A stretch of DNA of 60,415 bases from Nocardiopsis terrae (GCF_014651695.1 NZ_BMXJ01000007.1:18084-78498), one strand, 5' to 3'. Counted from the first letter of the stretch, positions 1-8,647 are shown. Translations and numbers: made by a program. The notes: generated by a model from the sequence alone, not told the origin.

Positions 1-1
1 T

Positions 2-24
2 GGGGGTGGGGTGGGGGTGCAGGG
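2..24 (+). other. Putative G-quadruplex sequence
   Basis: Four G-runs of 5, 4, 5 and 3 bases are separated by loops of 1, 1 and 4 bases, which fits the canonical intramolecular G-quadruplex pattern. It lies in the roughly 220-base gene-free stretch beyond the 3' end of serB. That stretch also holds repeated blocks of GGGGGCCTGA and CCCCCTGG. No gene is visible there. Confidence 0.45.
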
Positions 25-199
25 ACCCGCCCGGGTGCGGCTTCAAACAGCGGGTGGTGGGGGCCTGAACCCCCTGGGGCACGGGGGCCTGACGAGCGCG
101 GCAACCCCCTGGAGGGCTGTCACCTGAAAGCGCACGTCCGAACCCCAGTGGTGAAGGGGGGTCTGTGCTGTGCCGCTTGCTACGGCGGAGGGCGGGGCC

Positions 200-221
200 C
201 AAACCCCTTGGGCAGGGGGTT
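200..221 (-). terminator. Terminator-like hairpin after serB
   Basis: AACCCC and GGGGTT arms flank a short GC loop directly after the serB stop codon. Read on the minus strand this gives a stem with a one-base bulge. There is no strong U-tract, which is usual in high-GC actinomycetes. Confidence 0.4.
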
Positions 222-1432
222 CAGGCGTGGAGGTCGGCGGCTTCGATTTCCTCGCGGGTGATGCCGAGGATGAAGGCGATCGTGTCCAGGTACGGCACGT
301 TGACCGAGGTGTCGGCCTGTTGGCGGACCACGGGTTTGGCGTTGAAGGCCACGCCCAGGCCGGCGGTCTGGAGCATGTCGAGGTCGTTGGCGCCGTCGCC
401 GATGGCGACGGTCTGGGCCAGGGGGACGCCGGCCTCCTCCGCGAAACGCTGGAGGGTGGTGGCTTTGCCCTTGCGGTCGATGATGGGGCCCACCAGTTCG
501 CCGGTGAGTTTGCCGTCGATGATTTCGAGGGTGTTGGCCGCCGAGTAGTCCAGGTCCAGGCGCTCCACGAGGACGTCGGTGATCTGGGTGAAGCCGCCGC
601 TGACGATTCCGCACTCGTAGCCCAGGCGCTTCAGGGTGCGGACCAGTGTTCGGGCGCCCGGGGTCAGTTCGATCTCGTCCCGGACCAGGTCGATGGCGGA
701 CACGTCCAGGCCCTTGAGGAGGGAGACGCGGCGGCGGAGCGACTCCTCGAAGTCCAGCTCGCCCCGCATGGCCTCCTCGGTGACCTTGGCGACCTCCTGT
801 TCGCAGCCCGCGTGTGCGGCGAGCAGCTCGATGACTTCGCCCTGGATCAGGGTCGAGTCGACGTCCATGACGATGAGGTGCTTGCCTCGGCGGTGCAGGC
901 CGCTGGACTGGACGGCCACGTCCACGCCCTGGGTGGCGGACTCCATGGCCAGTTCGGCACGGAGCTGGTCCGGGTTGCCTCCGGAGATCTCCATCTCCAC
1001 GGACGTCACCGGGTAACCGGAAAGCCGTTCGATCCGGTCGATGTTGGCGCCCGAGCGGGCCACACAGGAGGTGATGGCGCCCAGGGCGCCGGGGCGGAGC
1101 GGGGCGGCCAGGACGGTCACGTGCAGCCTCTCCGCGGAGGTCTCGTTCACCCGTCCGTTGCCGACGCCGTACTCGACCTCCATATCGAGGTCGATCGCGG
1201 TCTTGTCCAGGGCGGCGCGGACCTCCTCGAAGACCCGCTGGCGACTCACCCCCGGGGCTACCCGCTCGTCGACCTCCAGGACGGAACCCAGGACCAGCCG
1301 CCCGCCCAACACGACCTGCTCCAGGTCGACGATGGTGACGGGGAAGACGGAGAGGGTGCTCAGAAGGCGTGCGCTGATGCCAGGGCGGTCGCGCCCGGTC
1401 ACCGTTACCAACAACGTGGATTCATCACTCAT
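221..1432 (-). CDS. serB: Phosphoserine phosphatase SerB (two ACT domains plus HAD)
   Basis: This protein of about 403 residues hydrolyses O-phosphoserine to L-serine, the last step of the phosphorylated serine pathway, in the cytosol. Two ACT-like regulatory domains cover roughly residues 5-80 and 100-175. A HAD phosphatase follows with the nucleophile motif DVDST (Asp190, Asp192), the VSGG motif and the metal-binding GDGANDLDML motif. The tandem-ACT form is typical of actinobacterial SerB. I chose the ATG at 1432 over the in-frame GTG at 1444 because the upstream TACCGT box overlaps that GTG. No Shine-Dalgarno is visible, so the leader is probably very short. Serine feedback through the ACT domains is known for the family but not shown here. 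Confidence 0.93.
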   Translation of the reverse strand: MSDESTLLVTVTGRDRPGISARLLSTLSVFPVTIVDLEQVVLGGRLVLGSVLEVDERVAPGVSRQRVFEEVRAALDKTAIDLDMEVEYGVGNGRVNETSAERLHVTVLAAPLRPGALGAITSCVARSGANIDRIERLSGYPVTSVEMEISGGNPDQLRAELAMESATQGVDVAVQSSGLHRRGKHLIVMDVDSTLIQGEVIELLAAHAGCEQEVAKVTEEAMRGELDFEESLRRRVSLLKGLDVSAIDLVRDEIELTPGARTLVRTLKRLGYECGIVSGGFTQITDVLVERLDLDYSAANTLEIIDGKLTGELVGPIIDRKGKATTLQRFAEEAGVPLAQTVAIGDGANDLDMLQTAGLGVAFNAKPVVRQQADTSVNVPYLDTIAFILGITREEIEAADLHA

Positions 1433-1523
1433 GGCGTTGTCCACGGTACTCGGCCATGGGACGGGAGTGACTGGCAGGGGCGGAGGTTTTCGCAGCTAGT
1501 TCACTATGTGGACAGAAAGACGT

Positions 1524-2144
1524 TCACTTCTTGCGCTTCTTCTTCGCCTTCTTGGCCTTCACGTCCACCCCGCCCAGCATGCACGTCCCGGTCAGATGCA
1601 CGACGGGGGCGTTCGGGTCTGTGACCTGGTCCGTTCCGTGGAGGTCCGCACCACCGAGAATCGCCGACGTGTTGTTGATCACCCGGACCCCGTGGGGCAC
1701 GGTGATGTCCACCCCGCCCAGGATCACGGCGAGCTGGATGGTCACCTCGTGCTGGCTCAGCACCGCCTCGCGAAGGTCCAGTTCGACCCCTCCGCACAGG
1801 ACCGACACGTTGGTGCGGGGTTCGACCAGCCATCGGCCGCGGCGTTCACATCCGCCGAAGACGGCCACGAGGTTCTCCGAACCCTTGCTCTGGCCGGCCA
1901 GGTCACGGGCCTCGCTACCGAGGACCTCCATGCCGTTGTCGGGGCCGCCGCGGTGCGCAGGGGTGTTTCCGGGCAGATCGGAGATGATCGGGCCGAGCTC
2001 ACCGATGGTCTTGGCCCTGTACAGGGTGTCCAGCCGCTCCTCGTGTTCGACCGGGCTGAGGCGGCCTTCCGCCAGGGCGTCCCGGAGCCGTTCGGCAACC
2101 TGGTCCCGGTCCGCGTCCGAAGCTCGGATGTGCTCGGGTTGCAT
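1524..2144 (-). CDS. DUF1707 (SHOCT-like) domain protein
   Basis: This is a 206-residue cytosolic protein. The first 60 residues form a DUF1707 domain (RASDADRDQVAERL, then a LSPVEHEERLD segment), common at the N terminus of small actinobacterial regulators and membrane proteins. The C-terminal 110 residues are a repetitive beta-rich segment with several G-G-V/A-D/E turns (GGVELDL, LGGVDITVP, LGGADLHG), like the LiaF/DUF2154 C-terminal fold. It ends in a lysine-rich tail. The start at 2144 follows a strong AGAGGAGGAG ribosome-binding site; a longer frame to 2270 lacks one. A role in envelope-stress signalling can only be guessed from the LiaF-like fold. Confidence 0.8.
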   Translation of the reverse strand: MQPEHIRASDADRDQVAERLRDALAEGRLSPVEHEERLDTLYRAKTIGELGPIISDLPGNTPAHRGGPDNGMEVLGSEARDLAGQSKGSENLVAVFGGCERRGRWLVEPRTNVSVLCGGVELDLREAVLSQHEVTIQLAVILGGVDITVPHGVRVINNTSAILGGADLHGTDQVTDPNAPVVHLTGTCMLGGVDVKAKKAKKKRKK

Positions 2145-2283
2145 GATGACGGCTCTCCTCCTCTGTGGGTCGGCCACGAACGGCCTCTCACCCCAGTATC
2201 GGTGCGACCGGTGCTGTCGCGGATCAGGTGAATCCCCTGGCTTCACCCCGAGAATTCCCGGCACCGCCACCAGGGTCCCACTT

Positions 2284-3039
2284 TCAGCGGGGAAGCTCTA
2301 TGGCCGCGTGCGCGGCCACCCGGGCCCGGCGCACAGCCGCGTCCAGCGTGCGCAGGGCCTCCTGCCGCAGCCGTGCCTGGTGGGCGGTGAGCCCCCGGCC
2401 GGAGCCGGGCTCGGCGAGCTCCACCATCCTCGCCAGCCTCTCGGCCTGTGCCGCCACCCTGTGGGCGCGCGGGGGGTAGCCGTGGGCCAGAGCCGGAACC
2501 CCCGGGTCGCCGAGGGCCCTGTGCACGGTCGGGGCGAACCCGGCCACGTCGTTCACGCCCTGGAGCTGTTCGGCGACCTCGACCAGGGTGAGCTTCAGCC
2601 GCCGTTCCGCCTCGGGGAGGTCGGGGATCTGGGGGACGGTGTCGTTCGCCGGATACGGGGCCCACGAAACGCCCACGTAGGATGAACCACGCCGGTCGGC
2701 GGAGGGCACCAGGCCCACCTGCCGTTCGGCGAGCTGCACCAGCACCCCCTCCTGAGCCTCGATGGCGGCCTGGTTGAGTTCGGCCGGGCCCACCAGCCCG
2801 AACGGGTCACCCCAGGCGGGCAGCGCCAACCGGAACACGGACAACCCCAGGCCGCGAAGGTGTACCAACGCGGTGCGCAGCGGTACGCCGCCGTCGAACG
2901 GCAGGTCTCCTGGCGGTACTGTCCCGATCAGGTTGGGGCCGCTCCGGCGTTCGACGGCGTCGACGGCGTCGTCCAACCCGACGTAGCCGGACAGCCAGGC
3001 GTTGCCCCAGGCGACGAGCGGTGCGGACGTCAAATGCAT
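2284..3039 (-). CDS. Conserved actinobacterial hypothetical protein
   Basis: This 251-residue protein is cytosolic, with no signal peptide or membrane segment, and I do not recognise a named domain. It begins MHLTSAPLVAWGNAW and contains a mid-region GSSYVGVSWAPYP segment. The C terminus is rich in Ala and Arg and likely helical. Composition and wobble-GC look like its neighbours, so it seems native. The ATG at 3039 lies 6 nt downstream of a TACCCT box with no Shine-Dalgarno, which suggests a leaderless transcript. It is divergent from the ABC ATPase by about 50 bases, so the two promoters are back to back. Confidence 0.72.
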   Translation of the reverse strand: MHLTSAPLVAWGNAWLSGYVGLDDAVDAVERRSGPNLIGTVPPGDLPFDGGVPLRTALVHLRGLGLSVFRLALPAWGDPFGLVGPAELNQAAIEAQEGVLVQLAERQVGLVPSADRRGSSYVGVSWAPYPANDTVPQIPDLPEAERRLKLTLVEVAEQLQGVNDVAGFAPTVHRALGDPGVPALAHGYPPRAHRVAAQAERLARMVELAEPGSGRGLTAHQARLRQEALRTLDAAVRRARVAAHAAIELPR

Positions 3040-3045
3040 TACTTC

Positions 3046-3051
3046 AGGGTA
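3046..3051 (-). promoter_or_regulatory. -10 box (TACCCT) for a leaderless start
   Basis: TACCCT on the minus strand ends 6 nt before the ATG at 3039, placing transcription initiation at or next to the start codon. No Shine-Dalgarno is present in the gap. Confidence 0.5.
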
Positions 3052-3092
3052 GGGCGGCCCGTGCACCGGCGTGGGACGTGACGAGAAGGAGG

Positions 3093-3881
3093 ATGATGGA
3101 CGGGCGTGTTCTGGGCCTGAACGGGGTCACGGTACGACGCGGCGGGGAGAACCTGCTCGACGGAGTGGACTGGTCCGTGCTGGAGGGCGAGCGCTGGGTC
3201 ATCCTCGGCCCCAACGGTGCGGGCAAGACGACCCTGCTGAACGTGGCCTCCAGCCAGCTCCACCCCACCTCGGGCAGGGCGGAGATCCTGGGGGAGCACC
3301 TCGGGGGCGTGGACGTGTTCGAGCTGCGGCCGCTGATCGGCTACGCGGGGGCCTCCGTGTCCGGCCGGATCGAGGAGGACACCCCGGTCCTGGATCTGGT
3401 CCTCAGCGCCGCCTACGGCTACCTGGGGCGTTTCCGGGAGGAGTACGGGGTCCCCGACTACGGGCGGGGCAGGGCGCTGCTGGGGCACTGGGGCGTCGGC
3501 GACCTCGCCGAACGGTACTTCCACACCCTGTCCGAGGGTGAGCGCAAGAGGGTGCTGATCGCCCGCGCGCTGATGTCCGACCCGGAACTGCTGCTCCTGG
3601 ACGAGCCCGCGGCCGGGCTCGACCTGGGCGGCCGCGAGGACCTGCTGCGCCGGCTGGGCAAACTGGCCGGCAGCGAGTCCGCGCCCGCGCTGGTCGTGGT
3701 CTCCCACCACGTCGAGGAGATCCCGCCGGGCTTCACGCACGGCCTGCTGGTGCGGGACGGCGCGATCGTGCAGGCCGGCCCGCTGGACGAGGTGATGACC
3801 GCCGACCACCTCAGTGAGACCTTCGGTCTGCCGCTGAAGGTGGAGCGTGACGGGGAGCGGTGGACCGCCAGGGCCGTATAG
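3093..3881 (+). CDS. ABC transporter ATP-binding protein (lone subunit)
   Basis: This is a single nucleotide-binding domain of about 262 residues. Walker A (GPNGAGKTT) lies near residues 39-47. The signature LSEGERKRVLIARAL, Walker B LLLLDEPAAG and the H-loop VVSHHVEEIP follow. It resembles the stand-alone YlmA/ModF-like ATPases. No permease or binding protein is adjacent, so its partner and substrate are unknown; it may act with a distant permease or have a non-transport role. The start is ambiguous: AAGGAGG at 3086-3092 abuts ATGs at 3093 and 3096, and an in-frame GTG lies at 3078. Confidence 0.85.
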   Translation: MMDGRVLGLNGVTVRRGGENLLDGVDWSVLEGERWVILGPNGAGKTTLLNVASSQLHPTSGRAEILGEHLGGVDVFELRPLIGYAGASVSGRIEEDTPVLDLVLSAAYGYLGRFREEYGVPDYGRGRALLGHWGVGDLAERYFHTLSEGERKRVLIARALMSDPELLLLDEPAAGLDLGGREDLLRRLGKLAGSESAPALVVVSHHVEEIPPGFTHGLLVRDGAIVQAGPLDEVMTADHLSETFGLPLKVERDGERWTARAV

Positions 3882-4029
3882 GGATTGTTTTTATAGCGGC
3901 AATATATTGTCCGTTAATCCTATTTCCGTCCGGATGTGGTCGACCCGGATAGGTATGGGGTAGCGTCAACGTTCAGTGAGCGGATCGCTCTGTTTCGGCG
4001 CGCTTTGTGATCATCGCCTGGAGCGAAGC

Positions 4030-4055
4030 CGTGGGGCGCGGTCCGCCCCCCCACG
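4030..4055. terminator. GC-rich hairpin between the ABC ATPase and SPFH genes
   Basis: CGTGGGGCG pairs with CGCCCC and CCACG across a short CGGTC loop, with a small C bulge. It could end ABC ATPase transcription or structure the SPFH leader. The rest of the gap (3882-4150) starts with an unusually AT-rich patch at about 3888-3925 and otherwise shows nothing I recognise. Confidence 0.3.
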
Positions 4056-4149
4056 CTGCCTGTCACCCCCGTCAGGAGATCCGGAGCCGCCTCAGATGCC
4101 GCTGCTGAACACCGTTACCCGGTCCGATACCGGGGGGGTCCGGTAACCC

Positions 4150-5076
4150 ATGGCCCCGATCATCATCGTCGTACTGTTCGTCGCCGTCCTGTTGATCATC
4201 TTCTGGCGCAGTGTGCGTATCGTGCCGCACTCGATGGAGGACGTGGTCGAGCGTTTCGGTAAGTTCCACCGGACGCTCAGCTCCGGTTTCAACATCGTGG
4301 TCCCCGGTGTCGACCAGGTCCGGGAACGGATCGACCGCCGCGTCCAGGTGGTCAGCTTCCCGCCCCAGTCGGCCATCACCGAGGACAACCTGGCGGTCGA
4401 GGTCGACTCGGCGGTGTACATCCGTGTGGTCGACGCCTACCGGGCCACCTACGAGGTCGCCAACTTCATCCAGGCGGTCGAGCAGCTCACCCTCGCCACC
4501 CTGCGCAACGTCATCGGTGGCATGAACCTGGAGGGGACGCTCACCTCCCGCGACCAGATCAACCGCGAACTCAAGTCCGTCCTGGACGAGGCCACCCGCG
4601 ACTGGGGCATCGAGATCAGCCGGATCGAGCTCAAGGGCATCGAGCCGCCGTCCTCCGTGCAGGAGGCGATGGAGATGCAGATGCGGGCGGATCGGGAGAA
4701 GCGCGCCCAACTGCTCAGCGCCGAGGGTGAGAAGCAGGCCGCCGTCCTGCGGGCCGAGGGTGAGCGCTCCTCTTCCGTGCTGAGGGCGAAGGGTAGCGCC
4801 GAGGCGCAGATGCTCACCGCAAAGGCCGACGCGGACGCGCAGACCCTGCGGGCCCGCGGTGAGGCCGACGCCATCCACATGGTCTTCAAGGCCCTGCACA
4901 CGAGCCGGGTCGACCCGGACGTGCTGGCCTACCAGTACCTGCAGAAGCTGCCGGAGATCGCCAAGGGCGACGCCAACAAGGTGTGGATCGTGCCCGCCGA
5001 GATGGGGCAGGCGCTCCAGGGCGTCAGCAGCGCCTTCGAGCGGATCCAGAACGAGGTCGTGAAGATCCCGACCTGA
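4150..5076 (+). CDS. SPFH/band-7 (stomatin-like, QmcA family) membrane protein
   Basis: The 308-residue protein has one N-terminal membrane anchor (residues 1-20). A band-7 domain follows (about 20-190; ERFGKFHRTLSSGFNIVVPGVD is the hallmark region). Then comes a long charged helix rich in Glu, Ala and Lys (about 190-240), which is the oligomerising coiled coil of this family. Stomatin-like SPFH proteins form rings that organise membrane microdomains and hold membrane proteases. In many bacteria an NfeD partner lies next to the gene; none is present here. Length and architecture match full-length QmcA/YbbK-type proteins. Confidence 0.9.
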   Translation: MAPIIIVVLFVAVLLIIFWRSVRIVPHSMEDVVERFGKFHRTLSSGFNIVVPGVDQVRERIDRRVQVVSFPPQSAITEDNLAVEVDSAVYIRVVDAYRATYEVANFIQAVEQLTLATLRNVIGGMNLEGTLTSRDQINRELKSVLDEATRDWGIEISRIELKGIEPPSSVQEAMEMQMRADREKRAQLLSAEGEKQAAVLRAEGERSSSVLRAKGSAEAQMLTAKADADAQTLRARGEADAIHMVFKALHTSRVDPDVLAYQYLQKLPEIAKGDANKVWIVPAEMGQALQGVSSAFERIQNEVVKIPT

Positions 5077-5092
5077 CCGGAGGACCACCGTC

Positions 5093-5121
5093 GGGCCCCG
5101 GGCGTTCGTCGCCCGGGGCCC
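5093..5121 (+). terminator. Intrinsic-type terminator after the SPFH gene
   Basis: A perfect 12-bp stem (GGGCCCCGGGCG with its complement) closes a 5-nt loop, 17 bases after the SPFH stop codon. There is no T-tract. Confidence 0.7.
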
Positions 5122-5221
5122 GTGCCGGTACGAGCCCCGGCCTGATGATCCGATGACCCGGTCTCGTAGGCTGTGCTGGCCCTCGACGGTCGGGGAGCGA
5201 CGGATATCGGGAAGCGGCGCG

Positions 5222-5980
5222 ATGGAACTCTGGGAGGCCCTGGTCATTCTGCTCGCCGGTGTGGCCGCCGGCGGGATCAACGCCATCGCCGGGTCCGGGA
5301 CGCTCTTCACCTTCCCGGTACTGCTCGCGCTCGGCTATCCGCCGATCACCGCAACGGTCTCCAACACCATCGGCCTGGCCCCCGGTACGCTCAGCGGCAC
5401 CATCGCCTACCGGCGTGAGCTCGCCGGGCAGAAGTCCCGGGTCCTCCGGCTCGGCTCGATGTCCTTCCTCGGAGCGGTGACCGGAGCGCTGCTGCTGGTC
5501 CACCTGCCCTCCGGCGTGTTCGAGGCCGTGGTGCCGTTCATGATCGGTGCCGCCTGCGTGCTGATCATCCTCCAGCCCCGCATCACCACGTGGGTCCGCT
5601 CCCGTAAACCCGCCAGCCCCGACGGCGGCCCCTGGCTGCCGGTGGGCGCCTACGCGACCGGTACCTACGGCGGCTACTTCGCGGCCGCGCAGGGCATCAT
5701 CCTGCTGAGTTTCCTGGGTACCGCGCTGGACGACGACCTCCAGCGGATCAACGCGCTGAAGAACGTGATGACCACCATCGCCAACACCACCGCGGCGGCC
5801 TTCTACATCGTGCTCGCCGCGCCCGCGTGGCCCGTGGTGGGGCTGATCGCGGTCGGCACCGTCATCGGCGGTTACCTGGGCGCCCGGTTCGGCCGGAAGC
5901 TCAGCCCGGCCGCGCTGCGCGTGTGCGTGGTGCTCGTGGGGCTGTCCGCCGCCGTCCAGCTGGTCGCGGGCCGGATCTGA
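5222..5980 (+). CDS. TauE/SafE family sulfite/organic-anion permease
   Basis: This 252-residue integral membrane protein has about eight hydrophobic segments and the duplicated TauE architecture. The N-terminal repeat begins AGVAAGGINAIAGSG, a glycine-rich stretch typical of the family, and a second repeat begins near GAYATGTYGGYF. Family members export sulfite, sulfoacetate or related anions, or act as uncharacterised permeases; substrate cannot be read from the sequence. The start at 5222 is where homology begins, although the frame opens at 5153. The gene stands alone between an upstream terminator and the convergent HD gene. Confidence 0.87.
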   Translation: MELWEALVILLAGVAAGGINAIAGSGTLFTFPVLLALGYPPITATVSNTIGLAPGTLSGTIAYRRELAGQKSRVLRLGSMSFLGAVTGALLLVHLPSGVFEAVVPFMIGAACVLIILQPRITTWVRSRKPASPDGGPWLPVGAYATGTYGGYFAAAQGIILLSFLGTALDDDLQRINALKNVMTTIANTTAAAFYIVLAAPAWPVVGLIAVGTVIGGYLGARFGRKLSPAALRVCVVLVGLSAAVQLVAGRI

Positions 5981-5992
5981 CCCGGGGCAAGC

Positions 5993-6625
5993 TCAGGCAC
6001 CGCGGAAGTAGCCGCGCCGGTCGGCGTCGTCGATCAGGGCGCCGGCGTAGGCCCCCAGGGCTTCGGAGCCCTCGGCGATCAGCTTCACCTTCTCGGTGAC
6101 CTGGGCCCGGGTCACCCCGAAACGTACCCAGGCACCGCCCTCGTTGTGCCAGTTGGCCAGGATGGGGGCCAACCGGTCGACCGCGCGGGCGAACCGGGCC
6201 TCCGGGGTGCGGCGGGCCTCGAACTCGTTCCACAGCTCACGGGCGTGCGCGGCCTGGTCCTCGGGGAGCAGGGGGAAGAGGCGGTCGGCGGCGGCGCGTT
6301 CGCGTTCGCGTTCGTCCTGCGTCTCGGCGTCCACCTGGTCGAAGAGGAAGGTGTCGCCCGCGTCGATCTCCACGATGTCGTGGATCACCAGCATCTCGGT
6401 GACGCGGTCGATGTCGGTGCCCTCGGGTGCGTACTCGGCGAAGGTGCGGGCGGACAGGGCCAGGTGCCAGGAGTGCTCCGCGGAGTTCTCCCTCCGGGAG
6501 CCGTCCACCAGCAGGTTCTGCCGCAGGACGCGCTTGAGTTTGTCCGCTTCGAGGAGGAAGCGCAGTTGCGCGTTCAGCCGCTCGTTGTCGACCCCGCTGG
6601 CAAGGACCGGTGCCGGTTCCGTCAC
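5993..6625 (-). CDS. HD-domain phosphohydrolase (YfbR/5'-deoxynucleotidase-like)
   Basis: This 210-residue cytosolic protein has the HD metal-binding residues in order. SAEHSWHLAL supplies the first histidine near residue 50, VIHDIVEIDAGD supplies the HD pair, and a later Asp lies in the AVDRLAPIL helix. Similar proteins dephosphorylate deoxynucleoside 5'-monophosphates or act on other small phosphates; the true substrate is unknown. The GTG start at 6625 follows AGGAGG by 9 bases and is preferred over the upstream frame, which runs to 6808. It is convergent with the TauE gene, with only 12 bases between the stops. Confidence 0.85.
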   Translation of the reverse strand: MTEPAPVLASGVDNERLNAQLRFLLEADKLKRVLRQNLLVDGSRRENSAEHSWHLALSARTFAEYAPEGTDIDRVTEMLVIHDIVEIDAGDTFLFDQVDAETQDERERERAAADRLFPLLPEDQAAHARELWNEFEARRTPEARFARAVDRLAPILANWHNEGGAWVRFGVTRAQVTEKVKLIAEGSEALGAYAGALIDDADRRGYFRGA

Positions 6626-6829
6626 GTGGTTCGCCCTCCTGGTGGATGAGTCGAAACGGGTCAGATGGGACCGCGGCGCGGTCGCCCCTGGATGATCCCA
6701 TGGAACGTGTACCGGCTGTCGCGGCGGAGTCCGGGAAGCGGCCGCGGGGGAAGCCCGAGGGGTGGACCGGGTGAACCCCGGTCTTCTGCGCGCCCCACCC
6801 GGTCCCACCGGGCCGGGGCACGGGCCCGG

Positions 6830-7708
6830 CTAGGCGCCGGTGGCCGCTCGTACCTGCGCGGAAGGGGCCAGGTGCTGGTGGAACCACTCGGTCAGGGCCC
6901 GGTCGGTGAGGACCCCGGCCGGGGTGAGCGGGCCCGGTTCGAGGCCGGGCTCGGGGCCGATCGCGTGCGCCAGGTCGGGGACCACGATGTGACGGAGCGC
7001 ATTCCCCGAGCCCTGTGCGGCCAGGGTGTCGTGGAAGGCCGAGCCGTGTGCGGGCGGGACCACCTCGTCCCGGCCGCCGTTGACGACGAGCAGCGGGGTC
7101 GCGTTTCGGGAGATCTCGGCGGCCCTTCCGGAGAGGTCCAGCCAGCCCCGGGTCTGCTGGGCCCGGGTGCTCCAGCGGTACGGAGTGCCCGTGCGGCGTT
7201 CGCGTGCGGCCACCAGCAGCGAGGGGTCGACGATGGGGTTGATGGCCGCGGCGGCGCCCACGGGGATCCGGTCCTCGGCCAGGGCCAGCAGCGCGGCGGT
7301 GGCCCCGGCGCCCACCCCGACCAGACCGACCGGGGCGTCGGAGACGGGGAAGGCCGAACGCAGCTCCTCGGTGACCCGGCGCAGCTCGGCCGCGGCCTCC
7401 TCCACCACGGGTCCGAAGAGTTCGACGAGGTAGTCGCGGGCCCCGCGCTGGTTGATCTCGGCGACGCCGCCCTCTGGCAGGCGCGCTCCGAACAGGGGGA
7501 GGCCGAGGTAGACCCGCCAGGCCGGGAGGGAGGCCATGGGCACGGCTCCGGCCAGAGCCGACTCGCTGCGCGGCGGCTCGAAGGCGTGCAGGCCCACGAC
7601 GAGCGGTGCCGGGGACTCGGTGGGTACCGCCGGGGGCAGGGCGAGGAAGGGCACGCCTGCGGCGGTCCCGGTGACGGGACCGGACAGGGGCGGGGCGTCG
7701 GCTACCAC
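6830..7708 (-). CDS. Alpha/beta-hydrolase-fold protein lacking the nucleophile serine
   Basis: The 292-residue sequence has the late alpha/beta hydrolase landmarks. The acid region is VVNGGRDEVVPP and the histidine region is VPDLAHAIG. At the nucleophile elbow, where GxSxG is expected, it reads GVGAGATAA, so the serine is replaced by glycine. The protein may be non-catalytic, or may use another residue. The GTG start at 7708 overlaps the end of the TetR gene by 7 bases, and its ribosome-binding site lies within the 13-bp palindrome GGAGGTCACCTCC at 7710-7722. Expression is therefore probably coupled to the regulator. Confidence 0.75.
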   Translation of the reverse strand: MVADAPPLSGPVTGTAAGVPFLALPPAVPTESPAPLVVGLHAFEPPRSESALAGAVPMASLPAWRVYLGLPLFGARLPEGGVAEINQRGARDYLVELFGPVVEEAAAELRRVTEELRSAFPVSDAPVGLVGVGAGATAALLALAEDRIPVGAAAAINPIVDPSLLVAARERRTGTPYRWSTRAQQTRGWLDLSGRAAEISRNATPLLVVNGGRDEVVPPAHGSAFHDTLAAQGSGNALRHIVVPDLAHAIGPEPGLEPGPLTPAGVLTDRALTEWFHQHLAPSAQVRAATGA

Positions 7709-8460
7709 GGGAGGTCACCTCCAGTGCGTTCGGAGAAGTGGGACAGGTAGCTGCTGACGAGGCGCTTGGCCTCGTACACCAGGGCGGGGTCGCCGTCGGG
7801 ACTGTCGCGGAACGCGAGCTTGAGCACGGCGTCCGCCGCCTCGACGGCCACGTGGATGGCGCGGTCGAGTTCGTCGTCGTCGTTGATGCCGGTGACGGAG
7901 ACGATGATCCTGCGCAACCGTACGGATATGACCCGGTTGTTGTCACTGCCGCCGCTGAGCAGCCGGGGGTCGACTATGTCACCGAAGTGCAGGCTGCGAA
8001 AACCCGGCACGTTGCGGTGCATGTCGATGTACTCGTCGATGATGGTGTCGACGGCGACGGTCCAGTGGGTGAACGAGGTGTCGGCCAGGCGGTCGGTGAC
8101 ACGGGCGCTGAACTGGTCCAGGAAACGCAGCCCGAGGGCCTGGGTGATCGCCTTCTTGTCCGGGAAGAACTGGTAGACGGAGCCGATGGCCACCCCGGCG
8201 CGTTCGGCGATCCGGGTGGTGGAGAGGTTGTCGTAGCCGACCTCGTCGAGCAGGTCGGCGCAGCAGTCGAGCATTCGCTGGACCCGGACCATGCTGCGTT
8301 GCTGGGCCGGGAGCCTGCGCAGAGGGGCCTGTGCGAACGCGAGTTCGTCGTTGGCGACGCTTGCGGGTCCGCGGCTCTCACGCGACGCGGTGGTCCCGTC
8401 GGCCGCACCGGGGGACCGCCGTGCGCGCGGGGGCGTTGAGCTTCGGGAATTAGTCGTCAC
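7702..8460 (-). CDS. TetR/AcrR family transcriptional regulator
   Basis: This 252-residue protein has a TetR DNA-binding domain at about residues 55-105. The helix-turn-helix is visible as LSTTRIAERAGVAIGSVYQFF, followed by PDKKAITQAL. The ligand-binding C-terminal half is divergent. A disordered 45-residue N-terminal tail precedes the HTH, so the true start may lie further in. It is translationally coupled to the hydrolase-fold gene and divergent from the aldehyde dehydrogenase. Two dyads with CGGAA/TTCCG half-sites in the intervening region (8479-8498 and 8648-8664) are likely operators. Confidence 0.88.
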   Translation of the reverse strand: MTTNSRSSTPPRARRSPGAADGTTASRESRGPASVANDELAFAQAPLRRLPAQQRSMVRVQRMLDCCADLLDEVGYDNLSTTRIAERAGVAIGSVYQFFPDKKAITQALGLRFLDQFSARVTDRLADTSFTHWTVAVDTIIDEYIDMHRNVPGFRSLHFGDIVDPRLLSGGSDNNRVISVRLRRIIVSVTGINDDDELDRAIHVAVEAADAVLKLAFRDSPDGDPALVYEAKRLVSSYLSHFSERTGGDLPW

Positions 8461-8478
8461 ACAACCTATGATGCCTTT

Positions 8479-8498
8479 CCGGAATCACCTGGTTCCGG
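8479..8498. promoter_or_regulatory. Candidate TetR operator 1
   Basis: CCGGAA and TTCCGG are perfect 6-bp arms around an 8-bp spacer, about 20 bases upstream of the TetR start. The half-site is shared with the dyad at 8648-8664. Confidence 0.45.
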
Positions 8499-8647
8499 GG
8501 AAATTCCAGTTTCGTGCCAAAGAACCCCGGGAGAGGCCGCCCTTGACGGGACCGGCCGACGTTCTTCGAGGTGGAAGCGGGAGTGAGGGAAGCGGAACGG
8601 AGTGGCCTCTTTTGTCCTCCACGCCCTCTGTTGTCGCTGTCGGTAGT

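Noticed and set aside
3882..4149. Riboswitch upstream of the SPFH gene
   Set aside because: The gap folds into a hairpin and has an AT-rich patch, but no conserved riboswitch core could be identified.
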